A stretch of 64,000 nt of DNA from Rhizobiaceae bacterium (GCA_029233925.1 JARGOX010000007.1:186001-250000), one strand, 5' to 3'; shown: positions 44,469-53,472, counted from the stretch's first letter. A program made the numbers and translations. The notes: generated from the letters alone by a model not told the origin.

Positions 44469-44486
44469 TTGACATGCATGTGACAA
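44469..44486 (-). promoter_or_regulatory. candidate PHO box of phoX
   Basis: On the minus strand TTGTCACATGCATGTCAA shows two 7-base TGTCA repeats 11 bases apart, the layout of PhoB boxes (two CTGTCAT-like repeats with 4 bases between). It lies 76 bases upstream of the phoX ATG. Confidence 0.5.
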
Positions 44487-44497
44487 TTGTCCAAAAA

Positions 44498-44523
44498 TAC
44501 GGTGACAGTTTACTCAATCCCTT
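44498..44523 (+). repeat. RAYT left inverted repeat, copy E
   Basis: It is identical to the 26-base left end at 39841 and lies 20 bases before the copy E start. It sits 12 bases from the candidate PHO box of the divergent phoX. Confidence 0.9.
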
Positions 44524-44542
44524 AATTATGTCAAAGTCAGGC

Positions 44543-45214
44543 ATGGCTCGTATTGCTCGCCTTGTCGTTCCCGGACTGCCGCATCTTGTCACCCAGCGGG
44601 GCAACAGGCGCGGGCAGGTGTTTTTTGAAGAAGCCGACTATGCGCTCTATCTGGATATGCTGGCCGAGAGTGCTGCGCGGGCCCGGTGCGAGGTTTGGGC
44701 CTATTGCCTGATGCCAAACCATGTTCATATCATTCTGGTGCCGTCCGAGGCCGATGGCCTGCGGCGGACCTTTGCCGATCTGCATCGCCGCTATACCGGC
44801 TATGTCAATGCGCGAGCACGAACCACAGGGCATCTGTGGCAGGGGCGTTATGGATCGGTGGTCATGGATGAAACGCATCTGTTCCACGCCATCCGCTATG
44901 TCACGCTCAATCCCGTGCGGGCAGGGCTGGTCAAACGCGCTGAAGACTGGGCATGGTCAAGCGCCCGCGCCCATCTGGCGGGCGATGACAATGGCGTTGT
45001 AAATGTGGCGCCCGTGCTGGAGCGTGTGGGTGATTTCGCTCATTACCTGGATGAACCGTTCGATGAAGATGCCGCCTATGCGTCCTTGAGGCGGGCCGAA
45101 ACAATCGGTCGGCCTGTCGGCGACACAGATTGGTTAAAGACGCTGGAGAGGCAAACAGGTCGGGTTCTTGTGGCGCGAAAGAGAGGCAGGAAGTCAAATA
45201 AAAGGATTGAGTAA
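44543..45214 (+). CDS. RAYT (Y1/HUH single-strand) transposase, copy E, intact
   Basis: ATG 44543 (44528 is possible) gives 223 residues: 'MARIARLVVPGLPHLVTQRG', the HUH metal motif His60-x-His62 in 'MPNHVHIILVPS', a probable catalytic Tyr near 87 in 'RRYTGYVNARARTTGHLWQG', and 'RYVTLNPVRAGLVKRAEDW'. It belongs to the REP-associated tyrosine transposases, relatives of IS200/IS605 TnpA. It is the only copy here with a full undisturbed frame. Its right repeat is split by an IS110-family element. Confidence 0.9.
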   Translation: MARIARLVVPGLPHLVTQRGNRRGQVFFEEADYALYLDMLAESAARARCEVWAYCLMPNHVHIILVPSEADGLRRTFADLHRRYTGYVNARARTTGHLWQGRYGSVVMDETHLFHAIRYVTLNPVRAGLVKRAEDWAWSSARAHLAGDDNGVVNVAPVLERVGDFAHYLDEPFDEDAAYASLRRAETIGRPVGDTDWLKTLERQTGRVLVARKRGRKSNKRIE

Positions 45215-45235
45215 ACTGTTATCTATGGACGCCCC

Positions 45236-45480
45236 TCTGATTGCAAGTGTTTTTTGACGTTTTTGACAAGGTGGGTTTGCAGTCATCTATCCGGCCTTTG
45301 TGGCGCGGTTTTCAACAACCGCTGGCCCTGATGGAATCCGAGGATCAACGCCCAAGCACCGTAACGAGCTCAAGGCTCTGACAGTTTATCGGGTTTGGCT
45401 GATCCCGGTTACCCTGGTTTGCCATCACATCAAGTTACCCTCGCAATCAAACTGAACCAACTTTGTTGTATTCGTTTACG
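45236..45480 (-). ncRNA. candidate bridge/seek RNA region of the IS1111-type element
   Basis: IS110 elements use a noncoding RNA that pairs with donor and target DNA; in the IS1111 subgroup it is encoded downstream of the transposase. This 245-base noncoding end is in that place. It contains TGACAGTTTA (45379-45388), a 10-base match to the RAYT repeat in which the element sits. RNA borders cannot be set by eye. Confidence 0.4.
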
Positions 45481-46557
45481 CTACGCGCCGCTTACCGCTG
45501 CGCTATGGATCATTGCATCGTTTTGCGGCAGCACCCGATAGGTTTGTTCCCTGCGAAGCATGGCCCAAACAACCCGTGCCGTCTTGTTGGCCATCGCCAC
45601 CAGAACGACATTGGTTGGTCTGCGTGCAAGCAAGGCCTGCACCCAGCCAGACCGCTCCTGCTTGCGGGCTCTGGTCCAACGCAGAACAGCACGCGCGCCG
45701 TGGACCAGCAATCGCCTGAGATACCTGTCTCCGCGCTTAGATATGCGCCCCAGCCGGTCCTTGCCGCCGCTTGAATTCTGTTTGGGAACGAGACCAAGCC
45801 AGGCAGCCAGTTGCCGGCCTGATTGGAACTGCGATGCATCACCGATCGTTGCAACAAGCGCTGTCGCGGTGATCAATCCAATTCCAGGGATAGTTTCCAG
45901 CCGGCAACTTGCTTCATTCGTGCGATGCCAGGCCTTCAGCTTCTTTTCAAGAGCACCAATGCGAACCTCAACGGCGCGCATCTGCTCAATCAAAAGCAGA
46001 AGCGTTTCACGTGCCAAATCTGGAATGCGTTTGTCTTTACGATCTTCAATGATCTCTATCAGCTTGCCGATGTTGCAGGCGCCGACTGAAGTGATGATGC
46101 CAAACTCGCCGCAATGACCGCGCAACGCATTAATCAGCATGGTGCGCTGGCGAACCAGCAGATCACGTGCCCTGTGCAGACTTAAAACCGCCTGCTGCTC
46201 GGCGCTTTTGATCGGGGCAAACCGCATGGTTGGCCGCATCGCGGCTTCACAGATCGCCTCGGCATCCGTTGCATCATTCTTGTTGGTCTTGACGAAAGGT
46301 TTGACATATTGCGGCGGGATCAACCGCACCTCGTGGCCCATTGTCTATTGTAGGGAGATCCTGTAATGAACGTGCCCAATGATGCGCACTCGAACAGGCC
46401 TCCATGGCAACCAGGCACGGCGGCAACTTTATGAAGAATTTAACCACCTGAGCGCGCCGCAACTTTTTGCGCAGAGCGGCTGGCCATCTCGATCAGCACA
46501 ATGAATCTGAAAAGCCGACTTTGCCAGATCCAACCCGATTGTTGTAATATTTGACAT
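45481..46557 (-). pseudogene. IS110-family transposase (DEDD recombinase), two frameshifts
   Basis: The gene starts at 46557 with 'MSNITTIGLDLAKSAFQIHCADRDG' (first Asp of the DEDD site). One missing A in a run near 46464 shifts it to the frame with 'FFIKLPPCLVAMEACSSAHHWAR'. A second indel near 46340-46370 shifts it to the long frame 'MGHEVRLIPPQYVKPFVKTNKNDATDAEAI'. The C-terminal transposase_20 part is intact ('TIPGIGLITATALVATIG', 'LGLVPKQNSSGGKDRLG' with the catalytic Ser). It is unlikely to make an active protein. Confidence 0.85.
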
Positions 46558-46694
46558 GTGGACGCCTCCTCTACTGTTTTGCTTTGACACAACCCAGTAT
46601 GGCTCATTTTGAAGTCGTTGGGGGCGTCCATACCAACTACCGTAATTCAACTACCGTTATTGAAATAGAACTCTTTGCATTATGGTGGGTGATC

Positions 46695-46719
46695 GTGCCC
46701 GCACAATTTATGCGGGCAC
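46695..46719. other. perfect 9-base hairpin
   Basis: GTGCCCGCA and TGCGGGCAC flank a 7-base loop, 38 bases beyond the stop of the small secreted-protein gene at 46757-47053. Without a T-run it is only a possible terminator for that minus-strand gene. Confidence 0.4.
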
Positions 46720-46756
46720 TCGATTAGGCGAGCCGAGGCAATCGCAAGCGGTGGAT

Positions 46757-47053
46757 TTATTCGACAGGCTTCAAGCGTTTCAAGCCATCTTCCTTATTCT
46801 TTTGTCGAGACTGCATCAGAGGAGCGGCTTTACCAGCATTTTCCGCTTTGACTTTCTCACGCACGCGGGGGTCCGGAAGTTCCCCCTGATCCGGCAGTTC
46901 GATACATGTCCAGTTAGGGTCTGTTTCGCAGGGCCAACCACTAGCAAAGCTGGGTGTCCCGAGTAGAGAGGTCATCAGTAGGATGGCGGCATATGCGAGT
47001 TTAGTATGTTTCACGCTTGAGACTCCATTTGAAATTTGCAGATGACTATTCAT
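46757..47053 (-). CDS. small secreted protein, unknown
   Basis: This 98-residue protein has a signal peptide (about 1-38, 'LAYAAILLMTSLLGTPSFASG') and a short mature part with two cysteines ('WPCETDPNWTCIELPDQGE') that could form a disulfide, followed by a charged tail. No family is recognised. It lies between the IS110 element and RAYT copy F. Confidence 0.5.
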   Translation of the reverse strand: MNSHLQISNGVSSVKHTKLAYAAILLMTSLLGTPSFASGWPCETDPNWTCIELPDQGELPDPRVREKVKAENAGKAAPLMQSRQKNKEDGLKRLKPVE

Positions 47054-47140
47054 AGATGACTTTCAATGAACTGCGGATGAACGCAAAACGAGATCGAAGA
47101 ACTAATGCATTTCAGGCTCTGTGCGCAAATACGATTTAAT

Positions 47141-47844
47141 GACGGTGACAGGTTACTCAATCCCCACATTGTGACATTAGTCTAGCATGGCTCGTATCAC
47201 CCGCCTTGTCGTTCCCGGCCTTCCGCATCATGACACACAGCGCTGGCAGGTGCTTTTTGAAGATTCCGATTATGCACTCTATCTGGATATGCTGACCGCG
47301 CGTGCAGCGCGTACCCGATGCGCGACCTGGGCCTTGTGCCAGATGCCGAACCATGTTCCTATCATTCTGGTGCCGTCTGAGTCCGATGGTCAGCGGCGCT
47401 AGACCGCACCGTCAATGTAAGGGCGCGGACCACGGGACATCTCTGGCAGGGACGCTATGGATCGGTGGTCATGGACGAAACGCATCTGTTCAATGCCATC
47501 CGCTATGTCACGCTCAATCCTGTGCGGGCGGGGTTGGTCAAACATGCCATGGCTTTGGTGATGGGACTGGGTATGGTCAAGCGCCGGAGCCCACCTGGCA
47601 GGCGATGACAATGGCTTTGTAAAGGTAGCGCCCGTTCTGGAGCGTGTGGGTGATTTCGCGCCGTTCCCGGGTAACCGCTTTGAAGAAGATGCCGCCTATG
47701 CGTCCTTGAGGCGGGTCGAAACAATCGGCCGGCCTGTCGGCGACACAGATTGGTTGAGGATGCTGGAGAAGCAGACTGGCCGGGTTCTTATGGTGCAAAA
47801 AAGGCAGGAAGCCGAGTAAAGGGATTGAGTAAACGGTCGCCGTA
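47141..47844 (+). mobile_element. RAYT element copy F, decayed
   Basis: It starts with a left repeat (about 47141-47165, CGGTGACAGGTTACTCAATC) and ends with a right repeat at 47819-47844 with a few mismatches. The transposase gene from 47187 reads 'MARITRLVVPGLPHHDTQRW', with a small deletion removing 'GNRRG'. A stop follows at 47401 after 'SESDGQRR', then further frameshifts. It keeps the full element length but cannot encode a transposase. Confidence 0.85.
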
Positions 47845-48105
47845 ATACCGCCGTAGTACTGCCAAATGGTGGTGAATTTGCAATGCGCCGGCCTCATCAC
47901 AAAAACACCCGGAACTCCCAGAAGCATCGAAATCCTCATCAAGCCAAAATGGCTGCCAATCCTGAAAAAGCAAAACTGCAAACCATCAAATTCTCGGTGA
48001 AACGCTATCAGGCTCTACGATGATAAATTGTTGCTCTACATAGAGTGAATAGCCCTTGGATTTGCAGACGCCTTGTTCCCTAAAAATGAAGACAAGAAGA
48101 CGATC

Positions 48106-48320
48106 ATGGATCATCCCGGATTTACAGAAGACTTCAAGATTGATGCGGTCAGGCAGATCACAGAACGGGGCTGTACCGTTTTTGATGTTTCGCAGCGATT
48201 GGGCGTCAGTACCCACTCCCTTTACGCTTGGGTGAAGCGGTATTCATCGTCCGCTGAAGAGACTGCAAAAGACGACCAATTAGCCGAGATCAGACGGCTG
48301 AAGCAGGAGCTGGCGCGCAT
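48106..48320 (+). pseudogene. IS3-family transposase OrfA, truncated
   Basis: ATG 48106 gives 'MDHPGFTEDFKIDAVRQITERG' and 'VSQRLGVSTHSLYAWVKRY', the HTH protein OrfA of IS3-family elements, up to the leucine-zipper segment 'LAEIRRLKQELARI'. There it runs into the 3' end of the opposite-strand araC gene. OrfB and the other IS end are missing. The 260 bases before it (47845-48105) show no gene. Confidence 0.8.
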
Positions 48321-49203
48321 AACGGCGGGGCGTACTGCCCATCACGCGCTTGAAGGCGGTGCTGAACGCGCTTTCCGATTCATACCCGATCGTGCGGGCG
48401 ACCATACCAACGGGCTCGCCACGCGACAGGCAGCGTCCGGCGAGCAGCATTCGCCAGCGAGTGAGATATTCGATCGGTCCTTCACCGACCAATTGCCCAA
48501 ATCGCGCCGCGAAACTGGATCGCGACATGCCGACGTCGAGGGCAAGTGATTGCACCGTCCAACGCCGCGCCGGCTCTCGATGGATCGCCGTAATTGCCGC
48601 CCCGACCCGCTTGTCAGAGAGCGCAGACAGCCAGCCAACGCCCTTGCCCTCGCCCAAGTGAAGGCGCAACGCTTGGATAAAAATCAATTGGGCGAGGTGC
48701 TGTGCGATCAGGACGCTTCCCGGTTGGGAAACGGCCAGTTCTTGTCGCATCCGATCAAAGGCCCAGCGTAGCGTCATACGGTCAGTCTCGCTTCGAAGAT
48801 GGACAATCGGCGGCAGCAGCCCGAGCAGCATCTCTGCCAGCGGCCCGATGAACTGGAAATGGCTGCCGAGCACCGTGACCCCACTGCCGCCGTTCAATTT
48901 GACCACCGTGCCTTCGGGGGAGCCTACAAAATGATGCCGCCAATCGTCGGCTGGCAGGTTCAGATCGCTTGCGATTTGGAACGGCCAACCGTGTGGCAGC
49001 AAGAAACAGTCGCCTTCCTCAAGGAGCAGAGGCGCGCCCGCGCCTTCCACCGCGATCCAGCACCTGCCTGTCGTCAGGGCGTAGCACTTGATCCCCTCCT
49101 CATAGGCACCGAAACGGATCGACCAATCGCCGCCCGCCTCAAAGCCACCGACACGGTAACTTCTTGGCTGCAGCATCGCGAGGACATCGGATAGTGGATC
49201 CAT
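48280..49203 (-). CDS. AraC-family regulator (cupin_6 type), C-terminus replaced by IS sequence
   Basis: ATG 49203 gives 307 residues: an N-terminal AraC_binding-type cupin (about 1-170, 'GIKCYALTTGRCWIAVEG', 'LLLEEGDCFLLPHGWPFQ') and two C-terminal HTHs ('WTVQSLALDVGMSRSSFAARFG', 'VGMVARTIGYESESAFSTAFKRVMG'). The final 'RQLLLQPSDLG' is read from the antisense of the truncated IS3 OrfA. Such regulators stand divergent from the oxidoreductases they control, here the membrane protein/MDR pair at 49325-50669. Confidence 0.82.
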   Translation of the reverse strand: MDPLSDVLAMLQPRSYRVGGFEAGGDWSIRFGAYEEGIKCYALTTGRCWIAVEGAGAPLLLEEGDCFLLPHGWPFQIASDLNLPADDWRHHFVGSPEGTVVKLNGGSGVTVLGSHFQFIGPLAEMLLGLLPPIVHLRSETDRMTLRWAFDRMRQELAVSQPGSVLIAQHLAQLIFIQALRLHLGEGKGVGWLSALSDKRVGAAITAIHREPARRWTVQSLALDVGMSRSSFAARFGQLVGEGPIEYLTRWRMLLAGRCLSRGEPVGMVARTIGYESESAFSTAFKRVMGSTPRRYARQLLLQPSDLG

Positions 49204-49324
49204 GTTTGGACGTTCTCCAAAGAAAACAAGATAATATCGCATAGATCATCCGACAGCAATCGTCCATGATCTATTCCGAATGAACGGGCATGTTGCCCCG
49301 GCACGAGATCAAGGAAGAGCGACA

Positions 49325-49693
49325 ATGACCTTTCAGATAATGGCGTACATCATGACGGGAGCTGCTTGCCTTCTGGGGCTGCGCTTCATCTTCGCTGGGG
49401 GCGGCGTGCTCAAGGAGTGGGGCATTGAGATAACCGCTGGCGCGCTTATTCTATTTCGCCGGCTTGGCGTGTACTATCTCGGCCTTGCCCTCATGTTTTT
49501 CCTGGGACGCAATGCGCCTCCCTCGGACATCCGGTCGGCGGTGTGTCTGGTCATGGGCGGAACGGCCATCTTGCTGGCGTGTCTTGGGCTATCCGAATTT
49601 CTGGCGCGACGTGCCAGTGCAGGCATCTTTCGTTCGGTCGTCGCGGAGGCGGTGCTTGGTGCAGGTTTTATCTGGGTATGGTGGCTCGGATGA
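49325..49693 (+). CDS. small four-helix membrane protein (DUF4345-like)
   Basis: This 122-residue protein begins with ATG 49325 and has about four hydrophobic helices ('IMAYIMTGAACLLGLRFIFA', 'VYYLGLALMFFLGR', 'VCLVMGGTAILLACLGL', 'VVAEAVLGAGFIWVWW'). The layout resembles small DUF4345-type membrane proteins that often sit beside AraC regulators and MDR oxidoreductases; function unknown. It is the first gene divergent from the AraC gene, 64 bases before the oxidoreductase. Confidence 0.65.
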   Translation: MTFQIMAYIMTGAACLLGLRFIFAGGGVLKEWGIEITAGALILFRRLGVYYLGLALMFFLGRNAPPSDIRSAVCLVMGGTAILLACLGLSEFLARRASAGIFRSVVAEAVLGAGFIWVWWLG

Positions 49694-49757
49694 TGCGCAT
49701 GACGCGTTTTACGCCGCCCACTGATTTCAAAGCCGAGCAAATTGAGAAGAACCCGTC

Positions 49758-50669
49758 ATGAAGCGCATTCAGTATTTCAAGTATGGCAGCCCCGAAGAGC
49801 TTTCGCTCGCCGATGTGGATCAGCCGAAACCGGGACGCGGTCAGATTCTGGTTCACGTCAAGGCCGCATCAGTCAACCCGATGGACTGGAAGATTCGGAG
49901 CGGCGAAATGAAAATGATGTCCGGTTCGCACTTTCCGCGTGGCCTGGGCCATGATTTCGCTGGCATTGTCGAATCCGTGGGCCCCGACGTCGATCAATTC
50001 AGGCGGGGGGATGAGGTCTTCGGCGCTACCACTATTCGGCAAGCTGGCGCTTTCGCGGAATATGTCGTAGCGGACACAAAAACCGTTGGACTAAAGCCGT
50101 CCAATGTCCCTTTCGAGCAGGCGGCGACCATGACTGTTGTCGGTTCAGCAGCCTGGCTCGGACTCATCGCAAAGGCGAAACTGAGAGCTGGGCAATCCGT
50201 CCTGATCACTGGGTGTCTGGGAGGCGTGGGGCGTTCGGCAGTGCAGATCGCACGCATGCAAGGCGCAATCGTCACCGGCAGTTGTGGTGCATCTGGACGT
50301 GACGAAGCTCAAGCGCTGGGCGTGCGCGAGGTTAACGACTACCGCGCCTTCGACATTGGGTCATATCGACGCCGGTTCAATGTCGTTTTTGATACCGCAG
50401 GTGCGCTATCGCTGCGCCAGTGTGGGGCAATGCTCAAGAAGGGTGGCATGTCACTGCACATCGTCCCCACGCCCGCCAAGATGATCGGCTGCCTGCTTTC
50501 ATCGCGACATCACCTCGTGTTCGCCAATCCAACCCCGGAAAGCTTCGCGGGCATCACCGAAGCGCTTGAGCAAGGCATACTCGTACCTGCGATCGGTCGC
50601 GTCGTACCGCTGTCAGAGGCGATTCCGGCCCTTGTTGAGCTCGAAAAAAGGGGCGTCCCGAAGGGATAG
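49758..50669 (+). CDS. NAD(P)H-dependent MDR oxidoreductase (quinone oxidoreductase-like)
   Basis: This 303-residue medium-chain dehydrogenase lacks the structural-zinc cysteines. The N-terminal GroES-like domain has 'AASVNPMDWKIRSGEMK' and 'GHDFAGIVESVG', and the nucleotide-binding fold has 'VLITGCLGGVGRSAVQIARMQGA'. It probably reduces reactive alkenals or quinones. It ends with 'KRGVPKG', slightly shorter than usual (the typical end is 'KRGKLVV'), perhaps an altered C-terminus next to IS remnants. Confidence 0.82.
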   Translation: MKRIQYFKYGSPEELSLADVDQPKPGRGQILVHVKAASVNPMDWKIRSGEMKMMSGSHFPRGLGHDFAGIVESVGPDVDQFRRGDEVFGATTIRQAGAFAEYVVADTKTVGLKPSNVPFEQAATMTVVGSAAWLGLIAKAKLRAGQSVLITGCLGGVGRSAVQIARMQGAIVTGSCGASGRDEAQALGVREVNDYRAFDIGSYRRRFNVVFDTAGALSLRQCGAMLKKGGMSLHIVPTPAKMIGCLLSSRHHLVFANPTPESFAGITEALEQGILVPAIGRVVPLSEAIPALVELEKRGVPKG

Positions 50670-50910
50670 CTGGTGGTCGTTCCCGGGGGGCGGCCTGTGC
50701 ACGACAGCATGTCCTGAACGCGCGTCAAAGCCAACCAAAGTAAGTCCATGATGGCGGCTATGGCTTTGGTCCAGCGAATAAGAAACTATGGCAGCTTCCA
50801 GCCAGGAGAGCTATGACTGAATCTGGTGTTTTGAGGGTTTGAAGGTTGGCGGCGTATCTGGTTGTTTTGTTGTTGTGAGACAGCAACACAACCGAAGGAG
50901 ATACACCACC

Positions 50911-51290
50911 ATGGAAACGACTAACATTGTTGACTTTGCACGTCGAGACGGGATGACGGACGCGTTGACGGATTTGCTGAGAACGGGAGCGCAGCAATTG
51001 ATCGCGACAGCCGCTGAGGCCGAACTTGAAGGCAATCTATCTGGCGCAATTTGCCGGCTTACGCACACAGACAGGTCATACGGCTGTGGTACGCAATGGA
51101 CATCATCCGGCCCGGCCATTGTAATCCGGCATTGGCCCTATGAGCGTGCGGATACCAAAGGTCCGCTCAAAGGACGGCACACCGGTGATATTTCGCTCGG
51201 CCCTGGTGCCACCCTGTGTGCATAGAACCAAGACGTTGGAAGCGGCCTTGCCCTGGCTTTACCTCAACGGGATATCCAGTGGTGAAAAGG
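50911..51290 (+). pseudogene. IS256-family transposase, 5' remnant
   Basis: 'METTNIVDFARRDGMTDALTDLLRTGAQQL' opens an IS256 transposase from ATG 50911. Frameshifts around 51035 and 51110 follow, and the gene continues in another frame as 'MSVRIPKVRSKDGTPVIFRSALVPP' and 'TLEAALPWLYLNGISSGE'. It then ends near 51290; the catalytic DDE part is missing. The 240 bases before it contain only what may be the IS left end. Confidence 0.82.
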
Positions 51291-51530
51291 CTAAATTGAC
51301 CGACACGGTGATGCAACTGGAGGTACGTTTTGACTGCTCTTCATTTTGCGCACATGCCAGGCATATGGTCAAAAAAATTGACAACGGAGAAGGCTGAATT
51401 GCATTCATGGAGACGCCGAGGTTCTCGCAGTGCAAATGGCAGGGATTGAGTTGTTCAGTTCTCGTTCATCTTGTCCAAATTAATACCTAAGTGTCGAATA
51501 TGAGATGTTTTATAAAATAGGAAAATCACA

Positions 51531-51773
51531 ATGTTAAAAAAAGCAAAAATCATCGGCTCCGCGATTGTTGCTGCTGGTTTGTTTCTGCCAACACAGGTTT
51601 TAGCCGATCAGATGCAGGCCAAGGGAAGCATCTCCATCGAAAAACCGGAAAAATCCATGGACGGAGGATATTGGCCAACTCCGGGTCCTGCGCTTGTTGT
51701 AGACCCAGCTAAGAAAACTTGCGCTACCGGAGATAAAAAGTGTTCAAACCGCAAGGCAGGTGAAAAAAATTAG
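51531..51773 (+). CDS. small secreted protein, unknown
   Basis: This 80-residue protein has a signal peptide (1-25, 'IIGSAIVAAGLFLPTQVLA'). The mature part is short, with 'PEKSMDGGYWPTPGPALVVD' and two cysteines ('CATGDKKCSNRK'). No family is recognised. It lies between the IS256 remnant and RAYT copy G. Confidence 0.45.
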   Translation: MLKKAKIIGSAIVAAGLFLPTQVLADQMQAKGSISIEKPEKSMDGGYWPTPGPALVVDPAKKTCATGDKKCSNRKAGEKN

Positions 51774-51829
51774 AACAATCAGAAAGAACGGCGACCCGAA
51801 TGCCAATCGTTATGATTTTCATTTTGTAA

Positions 51830-52475
51830 TTACTTGGGCAGTTTAAAAAATCACTTAATTATGTCATTTGTCTTGCATGGCGCGTATCGCGCGCGTTGTC
51901 ATTCCCGGTTTTCCGAATCATGTCACCCGGCGGGGTAACAGGCGTGGGCAGGTGTTTTCTGAAGAGTCCGACTATGCGCTCTATCTGGATATGCGGGCCG
52001 CGCGTGCAGCGTGCGCCCGATGCGCGATCTGGATCTGGTGCCTGATACCAAACCATATCCCTATCATTCTGGTTCCGTCTGAGGGGGATGGCCTTCGCCG
52101 GACCTTTGCCGATCTGCATCGCCGCTATACGGGCTATGTCAATGCACAAGCACGTATCATGGGGCATCCTTGGCAGGGACGCTATGGATCCGTGGTTATG
52201 GATGAAACGCACCTGTAGAATGACATCCGCCATGTCAAGCTCAATCCAATGCGGGCGGAATTGGTCAAGCGCGTCATGGTGGGGCTTGGGACCAGGCCTG
52301 GTCGAGTGCCCGCGCCCATCTGGCTGGTGACCATGCTGGAGCGTGTGGGTGATTTCGCCCAGTTCCTGGGCGAACCGTCCGATGAAGAGGCTGGAGAAGC
52401 AGACGGGCCGCGTTCGCATGCTGCAAAAGAGGGGCAGGAAGCCGAATAATGGGCTTGCGTAAACTATCAACGAAA
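51830..52475 (+). mobile_element. RAYT element copy G, decayed
   Basis: The transposase gene starts at 51877 ('MARIARVVIPGFPNHVTRRGNRRG') and keeps the HUH region in changed form ('IPNHIPIILVPS', the first His of HVH kept, the second now Pro-Ile). It has a stop at 52216 and later deletions. Both end repeats are recognisable but degenerate (near 51830-51860 and 52448-52473). It is clearly inactive and more diverged than copies B, D and E. Confidence 0.82.
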
Positions 52476-52613
52476 TCAAGAGTTCCCAAAATTTATCACC
52501 AAAATAATAGGCAATACATTCTGATCGTGGATGAGATTGCGCTTGTCGTCACCCTTGGGGGTGATTGCCGAGAATCTCTAAATCCTTATCAATTGTCGTC
52601 ACTCGGCATCAAA

Positions 52614-53363
52614 ATGGATTGGGGATTAAAGGTGAGGCATTCAGGAAAAACATACCGGCAAATAGGACTGGGTTTAGTGACAGGTTTGATGCTGACCGGC
52701 TGCCAGTCCACGTCCAGCGACGTGACATCGAATGCGGCGAATGGGCAGAACGCCGCGTCCGAAGAATTTGACGCAAACGCAAAGCCAAATTCCTTTGCTC
52801 CTGCAGATGCAGCATCTGTTCGAACGCCAGCAGGAAAATGTGCGATTGAATTGGCGGGCGGTCCGCCGGCAAAACCTGCAAAGGGCGCCGATTTTGCCAA
52901 GAATGCCGTTGGCAAAAACCTTGCGCGAAATGTCGGGCGCAACATTCTTGGCAATGTCATTGGTGGCGGCGCCATTGGCGCAACGGTTGCCAGCCAGGTG
53001 GTGCGGACAGAGCAGGACATGGGTGGAAAGTGGATGGCAACAGATGGCTCCAATAATTGCGGCTGTGAAATTCGAATTCGCACTGGCGCAGGTGTCATTG
53101 CACAAGGCTTTGGCCGGACCAGTGGCTACAAACTGCGTGACGCCAAGGGGGGCAGTATGAGCAATCTTTCATGCTCAAACCCGCAATTGGCGAGTGTCAA
53201 ACGCTTTGCTTTAGGCTACAGTTTTACAGGTTATGACGCCACGCTCGCCATTGAAGGCAAAAATGGCGCGCCAGTGGCAAAACTGAAACGTGACGGCATC
53301 AACTATTTTTCGGGAAACCTGGCAGACGGGACGCCTGTTACAATTTGGCGACGCGGCGGTTGA
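52614..53363 (+). CDS. outer-membrane lipoprotein, Inh/Omp19-like C-terminal domain suspected
   Basis: ATG 52614 gives 249 residues. A lipobox 'GLMLTGCQS' (about 24-32) marks a lipoprotein with a leader starting 'MDWGLKVRHSGKTYRQ'. A low-complexity stretch and a Gly/Ala-rich segment ('NILGNVIGGGAIGATVASQV', about 104-123) follow. The C-terminal half from 'GKWMATDGSNNCGCEIRI' recalls the beta-barrel of AprI/Inh-type inhibitors and Brucella Omp19. The similarity is faint and by eye only. The open frame upstream of 52614 is rejected, as it has no leader and runs into RAYT copy G. Confidence 0.55.
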   Translation: MDWGLKVRHSGKTYRQIGLGLVTGLMLTGCQSTSSDVTSNAANGQNAASEEFDANAKPNSFAPADAASVRTPAGKCAIELAGGPPAKPAKGADFAKNAVGKNLARNVGRNILGNVIGGGAIGATVASQVVRTEQDMGGKWMATDGSNNCGCEIRIRTGAGVIAQGFGRTSGYKLRDAKGGSMSNLSCSNPQLASVKRFALGYSFTGYDATLAIEGKNGAPVAKLKRDGINYFSGNLADGTPVTIWRRGG

Positions 53364-53472
53364 GGGCTTACGAAGCATATGATGGCAAGCCGTAGAAGAC
53401 TCGACTTGATCTGACAGTTTGCCGTTTGTTGGCGGTATCTGTCAGGTCAAATTTGAACTTCAACAAGTGAGC

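Larger units (their letters stand above)
45220..46640 (-). mobile_element. IS110-family element, IS1111 subgroup, degenerate
   Basis: The ends carry an 11-base inverted repeat, ATGGACGCCCC (45225-45235) and GGGGCGTCCAT (46621-46631), as in IS1111-type elements. Left of it is the truncated RAYT right end (..GAGTAAACTGT), right of it ACCGTAA, the end of the same repeat. The element thus appears inserted in the right repeat of RAYT copy E. The transposase gene lies close to the 46.6-kb end, and about 245 noncoding bases follow it at the other. Exact borders are uncertain by some bases. Confidence 0.75.

Noticed and set aside
42453-44483. 676-codon plus-strand open frame opposite phoX
   Set aside because: It mirrors the GC-rich codon pattern of phoX; the text is repetitive Val/Gly/Asp-rich without motifs, and PhoX with a Tat leader is unmistakable.
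44394-44486. Longer phoX start
   Set aside because: It would place the candidate PHO box inside the gene; ATG 44393 has a good GGAG site and the normal PhoX N-terminus.
38560-52475. CRISPR-like array from the recurring short repeats
   Set aside because: The repeats are the inverted ends of RAYT copies, spaced by transposase genes and not by short uniform spacers; no cas gene is present.
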